NCBI RefSeq assembly: GCF_003591485.1
Contig: NZ_QZCF01000009.1
Location: 1-64,000 of the forward strand
Origin: Paenibacillus sp. 1011MAR3C5
Lineage (GTDB): Bacteria > Bacillota > Bacilli > Paenibacillales > Paenibacillaceae
Length of the DNA stretch: 64,000 nt
Reading direction: 5' to 3'
Shown: positions 1 to 7,168 of the stretch, in pieces
How positions within the stretch are numbered: the first letter of the stretch is position 1
Layout of the letters: each line of letters opens with the position of its first letter
The notes under the pieces: model-generated
Told to the model about the DNA's origin: nothing
Database searches by the model: none
Seen by the model: the letters and a program-made list of their open reading frames with translations, nothing else
Position numbers and translations under genes: made by a program

Positions 1-20
1 ATCGGTCGAGGGCTTATCCT
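1..20 (+). rRNA. 3' end of 23S rRNA (partial)
   Basis: The first bases match the conserved 3' terminus of Firmicute 23S rRNA (AATCGGTCGAGG-type followed by a CTTA tail). The rest of the gene lies upstream of the window. The exact end is estimated. A short stem follows at 60-66/78-84 (TTTCAAG/CTTGAAA), in the place where a processing stem usually sits. Confidence 0.6.
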
Positions 21-144
21 ACTGCTAAGGATGATTCAACAGTTACTTTCGTATCCAGTTTTCAAGGTGCAAAACATCTTGAAATGCATGGTTGTGTCTT
101 TTCTGAAGCGATTCAGGAAGCGTATCCTGCGAAAAACGCCATAT

Positions 145-220
145 TCCCTGATAGCTCAGTTGGTAGAGCACTCGACTGTTAATCGAGTTGTCACAGGTTC
201 GAGTCCTGTTCGGGGAGCCA
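145..220 (+). tRNA. tRNA-Asn (GTT)
   Basis: Full cloverleaf. The acceptor stem TCCCTGA pairs with TCGGGGA (one T-G wobble), the anticodon loop is CTGTTAA, the T loop is GGTTCGAGTCC, and CCA is encoded. First tRNA after the 23S end. Confidence 0.95.
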
Positions 221-226
221 TTTCCT

Positions 227-314
227 GGAGAAGTACCCAAGTGGCTCAAGGGGACCCTCTGCTAAGGGGTTAGACTGCGTAAGTGGTGCGAGGGTTCGAA
301 TCCCTCCTTCTCCG
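227..314 (+). tRNA. tRNA-Ser (GCT)
   Basis: Class II tRNA with a long variable arm. The acceptor GGAGAAG pairs with CTTCTCC and the anticodon is GCT. CCA is not encoded (GTA follows the discriminator G), so it must be added after transcription. Confidence 0.93.
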
Positions 315-337
315 TACGAACTTTTTCTACATAGCTA

Positions 338-412
338 GGCCCGTTGGTCAAGGGGTTAAGACACCTCCCTTTCACGGAGGTAACAGGGGTTCGAATCCCC
401 TACGGGTCACCA
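338..412 (+). tRNA. tRNA-Glu (TTC)
   Basis: The acceptor GGCCCGT pairs with ACGGGTC, the anticodon loop is CTTTCAC (TTC), and CCA is encoded. Confidence 0.95.
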
Positions 413-425
413 ATTTAATTAACGA

Positions 426-504
<79 letters not shown>

Positions 505-535
505 CCATTTCTATTGACATCATGTAAACCTACTT

Positions 536-611
<76 letters not shown>

Positions 612-619
612 TTTTTTTT

Positions 620-694
620 GCGGAAGTGGCTCAGCGGTAGAGCATCGCCTTGCCAAGGCGAGGGTCGCGGGTTCGATTCCCGTCTTCCGCTCCA
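620..694 (+). tRNA. tRNA-Gly (GCC)
   Basis: The acceptor GCGGAAG pairs with CTTCCGC, the anticodon is GCC in loop TTGCCAA, and CCA is encoded. Confidence 0.95.
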
Positions 695-700
695 TAGTAT

Positions 701-777
701 CGGGATGTAGCTCAGCTTGGTAGAGCACCTGGTTTGGGACCAGGGGGTCGCATGTTCAAATCGTGTCATCCCGACCA
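701..777 (+). tRNA. tRNA-Pro (TGG)
   Basis: The acceptor CGGGATG pairs with CATCCCG, the anticodon is TGG in loop TTTGGGA, and CCA is encoded. Last tRNA of the cluster. Confidence 0.95.
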
Positions 778-793
778 TCCAATTAATCAAGGC

Positions 794-824
794 AACCGAA
801 CTCATATCGAGTGTCGGTTTTTTT
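794..824 (+). terminator. terminator of the rRNA-tRNA operon
   Basis: The stem AACCGA/TCGGTT with a CTC/GAG inner helix is followed by a run of seven T, directly after tRNA-Pro. Confidence 0.85.
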
Positions 825-844
825 GTTTTCGTTAATGAAAAATG

Positions 845-888
845 AAAACACGCAGAATAGCGGCGACAAAGCCATTTTCTGCGTGTTT
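845..888. terminator. inverted repeat, possible bidirectional terminator
   Basis: AAACACGCAGAA and TTCTGCGTGTTT are separated by about 20 bases. It lies between the tRNA operon and the minus-strand antiporter remnant and could end transcription of the latter. Confidence 0.5.
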
Positions 889-929
889 GTGTTTTTGCGT
901 CTTGAAGTGAAATGATCAGCCAGCTCTAG

Positions 930-1415
930 TTAGACTGCGCTTATCAATACGCGTCGGAACCAACCGTACATATGTAGGGGCTCCTTCGTCAAGAAGGGTC
1001 CAATACCGAATACTTCAAGGATCAGTACATAAAGCACGGCAAAGGATTGAGCGGATGGCATATAGCCTCCTGCTATGCCGATATGAGCCATTATGATGGA
1101 GAATTCGCCTCGGCATACGAGTGAAAAGCCCACGTTGAGTGAACCTTAGACAAATACACCGGATACCCACCTTTAAGGAAGAGCATCGTCATGAAAGTGA
1201 AGTATCTCCGCTTAGAACAAAACCGGATAGAATCGATATGTGAATCGCGATAAATAGATCGTCGAACATGATCATGCCATAATATTTCGGTCTCCGGATA
1301 CGCTGTTCACTTCAGATCGAAAAGCACCGTGGCTACGATAGCTGTAGAAAAGTTAGTAATAATCCCGCTGACAATGAGAGCAGCCTAAGAGAATAGACTG
1401 CTAATAAAAATAAAA
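930..1415 (-). pseudogene. decayed khtU-type K+/H+ antiporter (CPA2 family)
   Basis: The longest open piece (1133 to 930) reads as the C-terminal end of a KhtU-type CPA2 antiporter membrane protein, including the family motif GFSLVCRGEFSII, then AGGYMPSAQSFAVLYVLIL and a PFLTKE segment. Just upstream the same frame is broken by a stop (GVFV-stop-GSLN). Further upstream only scattered similarity remains, with several stops. An intact KhtU has about 400 residues; fewer than 170 codons of space are left here, so large parts are deleted. It follows the khtT remnant, as in khtTU operons of Bacillus. The product should be non-functional. Family assignment rests on recognised motifs; the upstream boundary is approximate. 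Confidence 0.7.
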
Positions 1416-1499
1416 TGCGATGCGTCTCATAAACTCGATAACCGGGGACCTTTCCATGTAGTTCAATGATCCAGGAACGAGACGCATGCGGGGCTACCG

Positions 1500-1695
1500 C
1501 CATTCCTGCGAGAATGTAGTGGCTTCCTCGTCATCCAGTTCTACATGGAGCAAATTCCATGACCTCATCAAGGTTCATATGATACATCTCGCGTCTTTGG
1601 TCATTGTGAATCACAATGACCATTTCAACGCCGTTTTTTGTGTTTAGCATGTATTTGACGCCAATGCCGGGCAATTTGCTTTTCCGAAGATTCAA
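1500..1695 (-). pseudogene. decayed khtT (regulatory subunit of KhtTU antiporter)
   Basis: From a TTG at 1695 the frame reads like a KhtT N-terminus (residues 1-54): an LRKSKLPGIGVKYML start segment, then MVIVIHNDQRREMYH. It stops at 1531. The next conserved piece (LDDEEA) appears in another frame just downstream, so a frameshift split the gene, and the C-terminal TrkA_C domain cannot be followed. The start overlaps the upstream stop as TTGA, which suggests the genes were once translationally coupled. KhtT normally gates KhtU in response to ligand and pH; neither function can survive here. Confidence 0.75.
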
Positions 1696-2153
1696 GGAGC
1701 AGCTCTCCGTTCCTCTTCGACACCTTCTTCACTGGACCAAATCCGGTCGATTCGAACCTGGTAGGCGTCCATGCTCGTATTCATCGAGACAAGATCGCCG
1801 CATGAGCGCATGAGCAGTTGCTCCGCAATAGGTGAAAAGAAAGAAATACGATTAATATCAGGTTGAGCTTCATCCGGAAATACAATCGTAAAGGATTCGG
1901 TCATACCGTCATCCATGTACGTAACCGTGACGCCGCATCCGATTAGCACAAAATTACGCCATTCGTTAGAAGGACGATCTATCAGATGTTCCAGCATGCG
2001 GGTATAGGAAGAGAGCAGCTTCTCCACTTGGGTACGTCGGCTTCCAAACTCGGGGAAATACGCGCCAAGAAAAAGATCCTTCTCATCACGCAGCGAAATA
2101 AGCTGTCGGATGTACGTCTCCTTCAACGCTTTATCTTCAGACCTAAGGTTCAT
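1692..2153 (-). CDS. GreA/GreB-like elongation factor family protein
   Basis: A protein of 153 residues. The C-terminal half (about 75-140) matches the GreA/GreB C-terminal FKBP-like domain that docks on RNA polymerase near the secondary channel: FTIVFPDEAQPDINRISFFS, then PIAEQLLMRSCGD. The first 65 residues are helical but lack the clean acidic-tip coiled coil of true GreA, so transcript-cleavage activity is uncertain; a decoy or regulatory role like other Gre-domain proteins is possible. The ATG at 2153 follows AGGAGG with 8-base spacing; a GTG at 2165 lies inside that ribosome site and was rejected. It sits upstream of the khtT/khtU remnants, overlapping the khtT start, and is the only intact member of that operon. 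Confidence 0.8.
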   Translation of the reverse strand: MNLRSEDKALKETYIRQLISLRDEKDLFLGAYFPEFGSRRTQVEKLLSSYTRMLEHLIDRPSNEWRNFVLIGCGVTVTYMDDGMTESFTIVFPDEAQPDINRISFFSPIAEQLLMRSCGDLVSMNTSMDAYQVRIDRIWSSEEGVEEERRAAP

Positions 2154-2217
2154 AGTAGATATCACCTCCTATATGTTTGGCACGTGCATGGAAGGTCAAG
2201 CGATTTGTCTTTCTCAT
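2143..2217 (-). CDS. possible 24-residue leader peptide
   Basis: A short ORF (start MRKTNRLTFHARAK) begins at an ATG preceded by an excellent site (AAGGAGGAATTGGAC-ATG). It ends at a TAG inside the start of the Gre-like gene, overlapping its first codons out of frame. The ribosome site of the Gre-like gene lies within it, so translation of the leader could control or couple the next gene. No similarity is recognised; it is rich in Arg, Lys and His. It could also be a chance ORF behind a former start. Confidence 0.35.
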   Translation of the reverse strand: MRKTNRLTFHARAKHIGGDIYYEP

Positions 2218-2427
2218 GTCCAATTCCTCCTTGGATAGTAATAGAGGCCACCTGCGAGGGCAGAGGCCTTGTAATCAGTGTAGCAAATTAGCACAGGAAA
2301 ACAACCCTTCTGGATCGAATCATTTGGAATAGCTCAGGGGAATAAAGGAAATAGTAATCGCAGGTCGATGGAACGAGCAAGAACCGATTGGCCAACGTTA
2401 AAATAGGGTTTGAGAGGAGCGTTCATT

Positions 2428-3252
2428 TTGTACAGAAAGATCATGAAGCTGGCCGCAGCGACCGCTCTGATTGCAGCTGTTGTTGCAGGGCCTATTGCCG
2501 TTCAGGCACAGCCAGGGGCCTTTCATTTCGGATTCAAAAAGAGTGTAGACGGCAGGCTGCCTTCGATTGATGAAGAAGGCTTCAAGCCCATTATAACGAA
2601 GCATGGCGCGTTATTTTTGGGCGATACATCGCGCAAGGAGCTTTTTCTGACCTTCGATAACGGCTACGAAAATGGACTGACGGCCAAAATCCTGGACGTA
2701 CTGAAGGAAAAACAGGTTCCCGCCACGTTCTTCGTTACCGGACATTATATTAAGGATCAGCCGGAGCTTCTGAAACGCATGGCGGCGGAGGGGCATATTA
2801 TCGGCAATCATTCCTGGAGCCATCCTGACATGACCACGCTATCGGAAGAAGCAATCAGATCCGAGCTTGAAAAGGTGAAGGAGCAGGTACGTGAAGTAAC
2901 GGGACAGCAGGAAATGACTTATTTGAGACCGCCGAGAGGCATCTTTAACGAAAAGGTACTGGCTGCGAGCAAAGGCTCAGGCTACACCAGCGTCTTCTGG
3001 TCGATCGCGTACAAGGACTGGGATGTCAGGGCGCAAAAGGGCGCCTCGTATGCCTTCCAGCAAGTAACGAAGCAGCTGCACCCAGGCGCGATCCTGCTGC
3101 TGCATTCCGTGTCGCAGGATAATGCGGATGCGATTGGGAGCATCATTGATGAGGCGAGAAGGCAAGGCTATGCGTTCAAGAGCCTGCCCGAATTGACACA
3201 GACCGCGGAGCCTGCACCATCCTCAGCACCGGCACCGCAAGATGCGCCTTAA
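2428..3252 (+). CDS. pdaA: PdaA-type polysaccharide (N-acetylmuramic acid) deacetylase
   Basis: A secreted NodB-fold deacetylase of 274 residues, required in Bacillus to make muramic-delta-lactam in spore cortex peptidoglycan. An N-terminal signal peptide (about 1-27) ends near AVQA. Motif 1 is TFDNGYENG (about residue 76), with the DN in place of DD that is typical of PdaA. The metal histidines lie in GNHSWSHPD (about 125), followed by YLRPPRG (about 165) and LLLHSVS (about 223). A Pro/Ala-rich tail ends the protein. The TTG at 2428 has GAGGAG 8 bases upstream; an in-frame TTG at 2410 overlaps that site, and an ATG at 2443 would shorten the signal peptide. A GAATA...AATAGTA pair upstream is only a weak sigma-G-like match. 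Confidence 0.88.
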   Translation: MYRKIMKLAAATALIAAVVAGPIAVQAQPGAFHFGFKKSVDGRLPSIDEEGFKPIITKHGALFLGDTSRKELFLTFDNGYENGLTAKILDVLKEKQVPATFFVTGHYIKDQPELLKRMAAEGHIIGNHSWSHPDMTTLSEEAIRSELEKVKEQVREVTGQQEMTYLRPPRGIFNEKVLAASKGSGYTSVFWSIAYKDWDVRAQKGASYAFQQVTKQLHPGAILLLHSVSQDNADAIGSIIDEARRQGYAFKSLPELTQTAEPAPSSAPAPQDAP

Positions 3253-3611
3253 CTTGTCTGCAGTCCCGCAAACAACCGTTCAAGCCCCCGGCGATCAGAC
3301 GCCGGGGGCTTGAACGTGTGCAGAGGCATACAGCAGCCGCCAATCTTCCGGTTTCACTTCGGATGTGCCGTTTCCATATGATAAAATAAGCCTTAAGGAA
3401 TTGAGTAATCGGTTGTATCATGCAATTAGCCCGATAGCTGTTAGATTCTCGATGCCGAGGGAATGAATAAGCGTAGATCAACACTTAGACGCCAGGTAAA
3501 CCCTGTCCGGTTGTGGGATTATCTAGATTAGCAAAACACGTTTAGTATAAAAAAGGTCCGGTATACAGGAAACGGGAACTTCCGGCGAAATTGCAAGTGG
3601 GGTAGGTGATT
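3253..3611. other. 359-base gene-free stretch
   Basis: Apart from the hairpin at 3277-3316, no coding sequence, RNA gene or repeat is recognisable. The last 100 bases turn AT-rich, as does the gene that follows, and probably hold its promoter. Confidence 0.5.
3277..3316 (+). terminator. strong hairpin after pdaA
   Basis: A perfect 17-bp stem (CGTTCAAGCCCCCGGCG and its complement) with a 6-base loop. No clear T run follows, so it may act as a pausing or stabilising hairpin as well as a terminator. Confidence 0.7.
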
Positions 3612-4067
3612 ATGGTGAAGAAATCGCGTGCGTTTAATATGGTTATGTGGGTGTCTACACTAATTATCGTTTGCATGGCAGCAGGAGTTATTATACTACT
3701 ATCCATTAGTGAGAATAAGATAACACACAAATACATATTGCCAGAAGGTTTTACCGGATGGGTCGAAATTATATATGAACAGCCTGGGTATCCTGCATTG
3801 AAAAAGGAAGGCAAAAAATACATTTACAATGTCCCAGAGTCCGGAAAAATGTTAACATCAACCAAAAACTTCTCCGGGCCGATGGATTTTAGTTATATGG
3901 ATCGCAATGGAAAACTAATAGAATTTCGAACAGTTAGTCCAATGATACATGGGGTGAACACTTCATCCGGAGGTAGTTCAAGTGGTGAAATCTTCCCACA
4001 AAAAGTTACCTTTTTTGTAGGAACAGAAGAACAGTGGCGGGAAGCATCAGAAATACGACAAAAATAA
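3612..4067 (+). CDS. membrane-anchored DUF6843-like protein
   Basis: A protein of 151 residues. One N-terminal membrane segment (about 9-31, VMWVSTLIIVCMAAGVIILL) is followed by an extracytoplasmic domain resembling DUF6843: a YILPEGFTGWVEIIY segment then PALKKEGKKYIYNVPESG. This is a small beta domain of unknown function found in Firmicutes, often in lipoproteins. The ATG at 3612 follows GGTAGGTGAT; a GTG at 3606 lies within that site. The gene is clearly richer in A+T than its neighbours and stands alone between hairpins, so it may be a recent arrival. Function unknown. Confidence 0.65.
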   Translation: MVKKSRAFNMVMWVSTLIIVCMAAGVIILLSISENKITHKYILPEGFTGWVEIIYEQPGYPALKKEGKKYIYNVPESGKMLTSTKNFSGPMDFSYMDRNGKLIEFRTVSPMIHGVNTSSGGSSSGEIFPQKVTFFVGTEEQWREASEIRQK

Positions 4068-4181
4068 AATTTTTTATTAGATCAAGTTGTATACTACTCG
4101 ATGTTTTCGTCGAATGGTTAATCTTGTAGTAGTCCGGAAGACGGCGATTATCGATGAAGAATGGGATTCATACGCATTGAC

Positions 4182-4208
4182 GGCAGCCGGCCAAAGCGAC
4201 CGGCTGCC
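4182..4208. terminator. hairpin between convergent genes
   Basis: The 9-bp stem GGCAGCCGG/CCGGCTGCC has a 9-base loop and lies between the DUF6843 gene and the minus-strand yhbH gene. T runs are weak. Confidence 0.5.
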
Positions 4209-4286
4209 TATACTTCAAACTTGATGAATCATTAAGGAACAATATGCCATCCCCCGATAAATGATAACCGGCGGGTTTTCGAAACC

Positions 4287-5441
4287 TTAGGTTTGAATCT
4301 GCTTTTTAGAAAAGAAAGTAGTTAATGCCTTATAGACCTCACCTTTCTCCTTAATTATAGAGTACATAAATTTCTTATCCTGAATATGCTTATAGGCCGA
4401 CATCAATGTACTACTCCGATTATATTGGTTAACCTCGCCGTAGCCGAACATATTGCAGCGTTCCATTAATTGTGAAATCAGACGGACGCAGCGTTCGTTA
4501 TCAGAGGTCAAATTATCGCCATCCGAGAAGTGGAACGGGTAGATGTTCCATGCAGCTGTCGGAAATCTGCTATCGATGATGTCCAGTGCTTTTTGATACG
4601 CAGAAGAGCAGATCGTACCGCCGCTTTCACCACGAGTAAAAAACTCCTCTTCCGTAACTTCCTTGGCTTCTGTATGGTGAGCGATATAAATGATTTCAAC
4701 GTGTTCATATTTACGGCGAAGGAAACGGGTCATCCAGAAGAAGAAACTTCGGGCGCAATACTTTTCGAACGAGCCCATGCTTCCAGATGTGTCCATGAGC
4801 GCTAGGATAACGGCGTTGGATTGCGGTTTGACGATTTCTGTCCATGTTTTATAACGAAGGTCATCTGGAGAAATGCCGCCGATGCCGGAGACGCCGGCGT
4901 TTGCGTTTCGGCGAAGATTTTCAATTAGTGTTCGTTTCTTGTCGATATTGGACATGATCCCTTTTTTTCGAATATCAGAGAAGACGATTTCCTTCGTCTG
5001 CAGCTGCTCCTTCTGCTTTTCCTCCAAATTCGGAAGCTCGAGCTCTTCGAACAACATATCCTCTAATTCGTCGATGCTGATTTCCGTATCTACTAAATCC
5101 TCTCCCGGCTGATCGCCGGCGCCTTCGCCCTTGCCGCTTTTCTTCGCCGATTGAGGATCAATTCCGAGAACGTCGCCTACCTGTGAATCGCCATCTCCTT
5201 GTCCGACATGCTGCTTTTTGTTGTAGTTATAAATAAAATGGGATTCGTCGAGGCTTTTAATAGGGACTTTCACCGTTTTGCGCCCATCGGATAATACAAT
5301 GCTTTCGTCGGAGACCAGATCGGGGAGGTTATTACGAATTGCTTCCTGCACTTTCTGCTGATGCCGCGCTTGATCCGAATACCCTTTCCTGTGGAGCGAC
5401 CAATCATCCCGGGAGACAATAAAAAGCTTTTCCGAAGCCAT
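4287..5441 (-). CDS. yhbH: sporulation protein YhbH (DUF444, VWA domain)
   Basis: A protein of 384 residues of the YeaH/YhbH (DUF444) family, associated with sporulation in Bacillus and usually linked to SpoVR and a PrkA-type kinase. It starts with the family segment [20 protein letters not shown]. An acidic, Gly-rich linker (about 80-135) is followed by a C-terminal von Willebrand A domain with the MIDAS motif DTSGSMG (about residue 217) and a FHFSDGDNL segment. The ATG follows GAGGTGATGAT. The remnant of a second copy ends about 28 bases upstream, so the promoter must lie beyond it (above 5784) and both are probably on one transcript. The biochemical role is unknown. Confidence 0.88.
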   Translation of the reverse strand: MASEKLFIVSRDDWSLHRKGYSDQARHQQKVQEAIRNNLPDLVSDESIVLSDGRKTVKVPIKSLDESHFIYNYNKKQHVGQGDGDSQVGDVLGIDPQSAKKSGKGEGAGDQPGEDLVDTEISIDELEDMLFEELELPNLEEKQKEQLQTKEIVFSDIRKKGIMSNIDKKRTLIENLRRNANAGVSGIGGISPDDLRYKTWTEIVKPQSNAVILALMDTSGSMGSFEKYCARSFFFWMTRFLRRKYEHVEIIYIAHHTEAKEVTEEEFFTRGESGGTICSSAYQKALDIIDSRFPTAAWNIYPFHFSDGDNLTSDNERCVRLISQLMERCNMFGYGEVNQYNRSSTLMSAYKHIQDKKFMYSIIKEKGEVYKALTTFFSKKQIQT

Positions 5442-5468
5442 ATCATCACCTCTTGACCTATTAGTTAA

Positions 5469-5784
5469 TTATGCCGCACCCATGAATCCCGAGGTGTCCA
5501 TCATGACCAGAATGACGGCATTGGACTGCGGCTTGATGGTTTCCTCTCAATAAGCGCAGATCATCGGGGCTGATGTCGTGGATGCCGGGCTGCCCAGACG
5601 TGGCAGTGCGGCGTGATTTTTCGATAATGGTCCACTTCATGTCGATGTTGGACAGATCGGGCAAATTTTGCTTAATGGCCTCGCGTACCTTTTGCTGATG
5701 GCGGGCTTGATCCTGATACCCCTTCCGGTGCAGTGACCAATCCTCGCGTGAAACCATGAACATGCCGTTGTCAGCTGAACTCAT
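5469..5784 (-). pseudogene. truncated, frameshifted tandem copy of yhbH
   Basis: The ATG at 5784 (behind GGGAGGTGC) opens a frame whose first 42 residues parallel the start of YhbH ([19 protein letters not shown]). It then jumps to the region around YhbH residue 165 ([15 protein letters not shown], then [11 protein letters not shown]), so roughly 125 codons are deleted. After DDLR a frameshift moves the sequence to another frame, which still reads [19 protein letters not shown] and then MGAA-stop at 5469, just past the MIDAS motif. The original frame runs on to 5461. The copies have diverged, so the duplication is not recent. The short product is unlikely to work. Confidence 0.88.
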
Positions 5785-5992
5785 TTTCGGAGCACCTCCC
5801 TCGCTTATTTGTTTGTTGTTAATTAATATATTCAAGTGGCGAGCGGTTATGTGAACGAATTGAGTCCAATTCTATTAATCTGTCAGATAAGCCACGGCTG
5901 CCGCCTCCCAAAAACCTAGCTACGTAGCGCGCCATGGTGATAGAATAATAGGAAGGACTGCGGCGGCAAGCCGCGGGAGAGGAAGTGAAGGA

Positions 5993-7168
5993 ATGAAGCT
6001 GTTACATACGGCGGATTGGCATTTGGGCAAGCTGATCCACGGTGTTTATATGACGGAGGACCAGAGGCATGTGCTGGAGCAAATGATGGACGCGATTCGG
6101 ATCGAGAAGCCGGATGCGGTGATCATCGCTGGCGACCTGTACGATAGAGCTGTACCGCCTACGGAGGCGGTTGAACTGCTGGATGAAGGGCTTCGGCGGA
6201 TTGTAATCGATCTGGAAACGCCAGTACTGGCTATCTCGGGCAATCACGACAGTCCTGACCGGATCAGCTTCGGAACAAGCATGATGGAGAGCCGCGGCTT
6301 GTATCTTGCGGGCCAGCTGCGGGAAGACGGGCAGCCTGTTGTGCTTCGCGATGAACATGGCGAGGTTCACTTTCATCTAGTTCCATACGCGGACCCTGCT
6401 CAAATCAGACATCGTCTAGGCGATGAATCCATTCGAACGCATGACGATGCTATGCGTGCGGTTGTGAGCCGGCTTGGGAAGTCGATGGACCCGTCTGCCA
6501 GACATGTTCTGGTCGGACATGCATTCGTCACCCCATCTGGAGAATCCGCCGATAATACGAGTGAATCGGAGCGTCCGCTTGCAATTGGCGGCGCGGAGCA
6601 TGTGAGCGCGGCTCACTTCCGCCCGTTCCACTACGTGGCGCTAGGCCATCTGCATCAGGCGCACTATGTGCGGCATGAACATATACGTTACGCGGGTTCC
6701 CCGTTGAAATATTCGATTTCGGAAGAGAAACATAACAAGGGCTATCTCATGGTAGAGCTGGACAAGCACGGTCAAGCGACAGTGGAGAAGAGAGAGCTGC
6801 GACCTCTGCGCGATATGAGACGGGTGGAGGCGACCTTGGAGGAGCTGGAGCAGCATGAGGTATGCAACGATTACGTCTTTGTCACGCTGCTAAGCGATCA
6901 TCCTGTCCTGTTCCCGATGGAGAAGGTGAGAGCCATCTACCCGAATGCGATGCATGTGGAGAGACGAACAAGGACGGCGGCTGTGGAGTTTGTTGCATCG
7001 GGGACGGCTGGTACGGATACTGCGCCAATGCGCAGCGAAAGCGATCCGGCAGAGCTGTTTGCCGCTTTTTATGAAGAAGTGAAGGGCATTCCGCTGACAA
7101 AGGAGAAGCGGATGCTGTTCGAACGGGAATTGGGCGCGCTTCAGCAAGCAAGCGGAGGTGAAGCATGA
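5993..7168 (+). CDS. sbcD: exonuclease subunit SbcD (Mre11-type nuclease)
   Basis: A protein of 391 residues, the calcineurin-like phosphoesterase subunit of the SbcCD nuclease, which cuts hairpins and protein-blocked DNA ends. Metal motifs are in order: TADWHLG (D8, H10), AGDLYDR (D48), SGNHDSPDR (about 80-88), VGHAF and ALGHLHQAH. The C-terminal part binds the SbcC coiled-coil base. The ATG follows GGAAGTGAAGGA. The stop overlaps the sbcC start as ATGA, so the two subunits should be co-translated. Confidence 0.97.
   Translation: MKLLHTADWHLGKLIHGVYMTEDQRHVLEQMMDAIRIEKPDAVIIAGDLYDRAVPPTEAVELLDEGLRRIVIDLETPVLAISGNHDSPDRISFGTSMMESRGLYLAGQLREDGQPVVLRDEHGEVHFHLVPYADPAQIRHRLGDESIRTHDDAMRAVVSRLGKSMDPSARHVLVGHAFVTPSGESADNTSESERPLAIGGAEHVSAAHFRPFHYVALGHLHQAHYVRHEHIRYAGSPLKYSISEEKHNKGYLMVELDKHGQATVEKRELRPLRDMRRVEATLEELEQHEVCNDYVFVTLLSDHPVLFPMEKVRAIYPNAMHVERRTRTAAVEFVASGTAGTDTAPMRSESDPAELFAAFYEEVKGIPLTKEKRMLFERELGALQQASGGEA

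Noticed and set aside
21-144. 5S rRNA in the spacer between 23S and tRNA-Asn
   Set aside because: The spacer is about the right length but has no 5S-like conserved sequence or end pairing.
1430-1490. GCGTCTC/GAGACGC inverted repeat as a terminator or attachment site
   Set aside because: The arms are about 50 bases apart and lie in decayed coding sequence; no mobile element features are nearby.
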